Position numbers and translations under genes: made by a program. From an uncultured Bacteroidales bacterium (GTDB lineage: Bacteria; Bacteroidota; Bacteroidia; Bacteroidales; UBA932), in contig CALUTY010000009.1 in NCBI GenBank assembly GCA_944323825.1, forward strand, positions 1 to 64,000: DNA of 64,000 nucleotides, read 5' to 3'. Under the pieces are notes generated by a model. The model did not search any database and was not told where the DNA came from. It worked only from the letters and a program-made list of their open reading frames with translations. Position 1 is the first letter of the stretch. Each line of letters begins with the position of its first letter. Below are positions 62,671 through 64,000 of the stretch, in pieces.

Positions 62671-62678
62671 CAAAAATA
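62671..62678 (-). promoter_or_regulatory. Putative -7 box of the btu operon
   Basis: TATTTTTG on the minus strand, 21 bases before the start of the riboswitch. A -33 TTTG is not evident. Confidence 0.5.
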
Positions 62679-62710
62679 TCAAAAAAAGACGAGAAGCAGA
62701 ATAAAATTTG

Positions 62711-62741
62711 TCAAAAACAACGGCTATCTGCATAAGAGCCG
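62711..62741 (-). terminator. Possible terminator of the BamA-like gene
   Basis: Minus strand CGGCT (62737-62741) pairs with AGCCG (62721-62725), and TTGTTTTTG follows. It lies 20 bases after the BamA-like stop and before the btu promoter. Confidence 0.5.
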
Positions 62742-62760
62742 CTTTGATCTGTTCTGCCCG

Positions 62761-64000
62761 TCAGAACGGATATCCGACACCGAAATGCACTGCGTAGTTG
62801 CCGCGGCGGAGCCATTGTCCTGGTCCCAGCCATCTGCTGTCAGTGCGCGCCGGATCATGGACGCGCATGCCCATGTCAAACCGGAGAAGAAGAAAATTAA
62901 GGTCCAGCCTGATGCCGGCGCCCCAGTTGACGGCAATGCTTTTGCCGAAGTTGCTCCATGTGAATAAGGAAGTGTTCCCCGATGATTCGCTGTCACGCAG
63001 GGTCCATACATTCCCTGCATCGACGAACAGCGCTCCGGCAACTTTCCAGAACATTTTGAAACGGTACTCCACATTTGCCTCAAGCTTCATGTCGCCTGTC
63101 TGGTTGGGGATGATGAATGTGGTATCCATCTGTGAAAGTCCTGGCCCGACAGCCCGCGCCTGCCATCCGCGGAGGCTGTTGGCACCTCCGGAATAGAAAT
63201 GTTTCTCAAACGGAAGGGCCGTTGAATTGCCGTAGGCATACCCGGCACCGGCAAGGAATCTTGTGGCTACTGCCTGTCCTCCGTTCCTGCCGAACACCCA
63301 TGTCCTGCCCACAGATATTTCCGACTTCACATATTGTGAAAACGGAGTGTTCCAGACCATTCCTGCACCGGATGCATCTTTCTGCATAAGGGGTCTGAAG
63401 GCACTGAGCAGATTACCGGCAATGTCAAACTGGAGCCTCGTGTAGAAATAGGATGTCTTCGGATTCACATCCGTGTTGGTGGTATATTGGAATGTCGCCC
63501 CGGAACCGAGGTCAAAGTGGTCCTGATAGGAGTTTCTCATGAAAGGGTCATTCCTCAGGCTGTTGTAGAAACCCTCGTCAAGGTCAAAAAGCCTCACGAT
63601 GTTAAGCTGCAGAGGATAAAACTGGTAGAACAGCCGGCCCTTGATGTTTCCGCTGTAACCGAATGATGTGGATATTATGTTCCTCGTGTATTCCGGTCTG
63701 CTCTGATAATTGTACGAGACATTTATGTCTGTCCTCGGAACTGCTCCCGTGAACAGGCTGTAGGGAAGGAAAAGGAATTTCGGAAAGCTCAGTCCGGCCG
63801 AAACACCGAATTCGTTGGACCTGGTGTCGTCATTGGGCCTGAACTGGAAATTTCCCATGAAGCTGAGGTTGAGCCATTCTCCTCCGCGGAATATGTTCTT
63901 GTGGAAATAAGAGAGCTGGGGGGAGACGCCGAACAGTCCGGAAGAATTGGTCGAGCCTTCTATGTTGAACTTGAATCCCTGGAGGCGTGACTTGGCCAGA
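62761..64000 (-). CDS. BamA/TamA-family outer-membrane protein, 5' end outside the window
   Basis: C-terminal part (about 413 residues) of an Omp85-type beta-barrel. The open frame continues upstream past 64000, so the gene is cut by the window edge. Marks of the family are the conserved FYSGGANSLRGWQARAVGPG (the VRGF/Y-like block of strand L6) and the closing GNYAVHFGVGYPF. An internal ATG at 63858 is not the true start. It assembles or translocates outer-membrane proteins or lipids. No POTRA domains are visible in the window. Confidence 0.85.
   Translation of the reverse strand, partial: LAKSRLQGFKFNIEGSTNSSGLFGVSPQLSYFHKNIFRGGEWLNLSFMGNFQFRPNDDTRSNEFGVSAGLSFPKFLFLPYSLFTGAVPRTDINVSYNYQSRPEYTRNIISTSFGYSGNIKGRLFYQFYPLQLNIVRLFDLDEGFYNSLRNDPFMRNSYQDHFDLGSGATFQYTTNTDVNPKTSYFYTRLQFDIAGNLLSAFRPLMQKDASGAGMVWNTPFSQYVKSEISVGRTWVFGRNGGQAVATRFLAGAGYAYGNSTALPFEKHFYSGGANSLRGWQARAVGPGLSQMDTTFIIPNQTGDMKLEANVEYRFKMFWKVAGALFVDAGNVWTLRDSESSGNTSLFTWSNFGKSIAVNWGAGIRLDLNFLLLRFDMGMRVHDPARTDSRWLGPGQWLRRGNYAVHFGVGYPF

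Noticed and set aside
1-64000. CRISPR array, rRNA or insertion sequence
   Set aside because: No regularly spaced repeats, rRNA-like sequence, or transposase frames were seen on either strand.

Overview
The window is a piece of a Bacteroidota chromosome, most likely order Bacteroidales. Three things point there. First, the promoters fit the Bacteroidota consensus (TTTG, about 19 bases, TAnnTTTG) in front of many genes. Second, the gene families are typical of the group: type III glutamine synthetase, a DUF5723 outer-membrane protein, a DUF3467 protein, a YncE/BtuG-like surface lipoprotein and FprA. Third, many genes start without a strong Shine-Dalgarno. Base composition is moderate in the core genes and clearly AT-richer in the hsdS region. 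I cannot name the genus; the cysteate synthase is compatible with sulfonolipid-making lineages such as Alistipes-like Rikenellaceae, but that is inference.

Layout. 1-18.8 kb is mostly core metabolism and translation: glnN, an RNase D-like exonuclease, an RlmI-type rRNA methyltransferase, tRNA-Cys, a maf-kdsC-DUF3467 operon, valS-thioesterase, tatA-ABC-F-rlmB-DUF2807-M19 dipeptidase, an EamA exporter, cinA-pyrD and an XRE regulator. 19-22.9 kb carries queA, a PlsC-like acyltransferase and an MscS channel. 22.9-29.4 kb (minus strand) is the most unusual block. Five heterodisulfide-reductase-like redox genes (HdrC-, HdrB- and HdrA-like, a small ferredoxin, and a membrane cytochrome b/HdrD fusion) run directly into a cysteate-synthase-type PLP enzyme. 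29.5-43.5 kb carries nfeD, rlmD, a Na/phosphate transporter, a large unknown lipoprotein plus DUF5723 pair, flavodiiron fprA, two small outer-membrane proteins, an acetyltransferase and pyruvate kinase.

44.0-55.1 kb starts with rarA and then holds a type I restriction-modification locus: hsdR, hsdM, a broken rhuM and an expressed hsdS. Behind these lie three promoterless hsdS cassettes, two of them inverted relative to the expressed gene, and a tyrosine recombinase. Inverted repeats at the 5' end and in the middle of hsdS are shared with an inverted silent copy. This is the architecture of a phase-variable specificity-switching system.

55.2-62.7 kb holds a TonB-like protein and, on the minus strand, a cobalamin-uptake operon (BtuG-like lipoprotein, TonB-dependent receptor, binding lipoprotein, permease, ATPase) behind a cobalamin riboswitch. 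The window ends inside a BamA/TamA-type outer-membrane protein gene.

The two systems most worth following up are the Hdr-like/cysteate synthase operon, a possible sulfite or sulfonate redox module, and the hsdS inversion locus. A small family of palindromic intergenic repeats (near 9.6, 21.9, 38.9 and 57.9 kb) is also visible.
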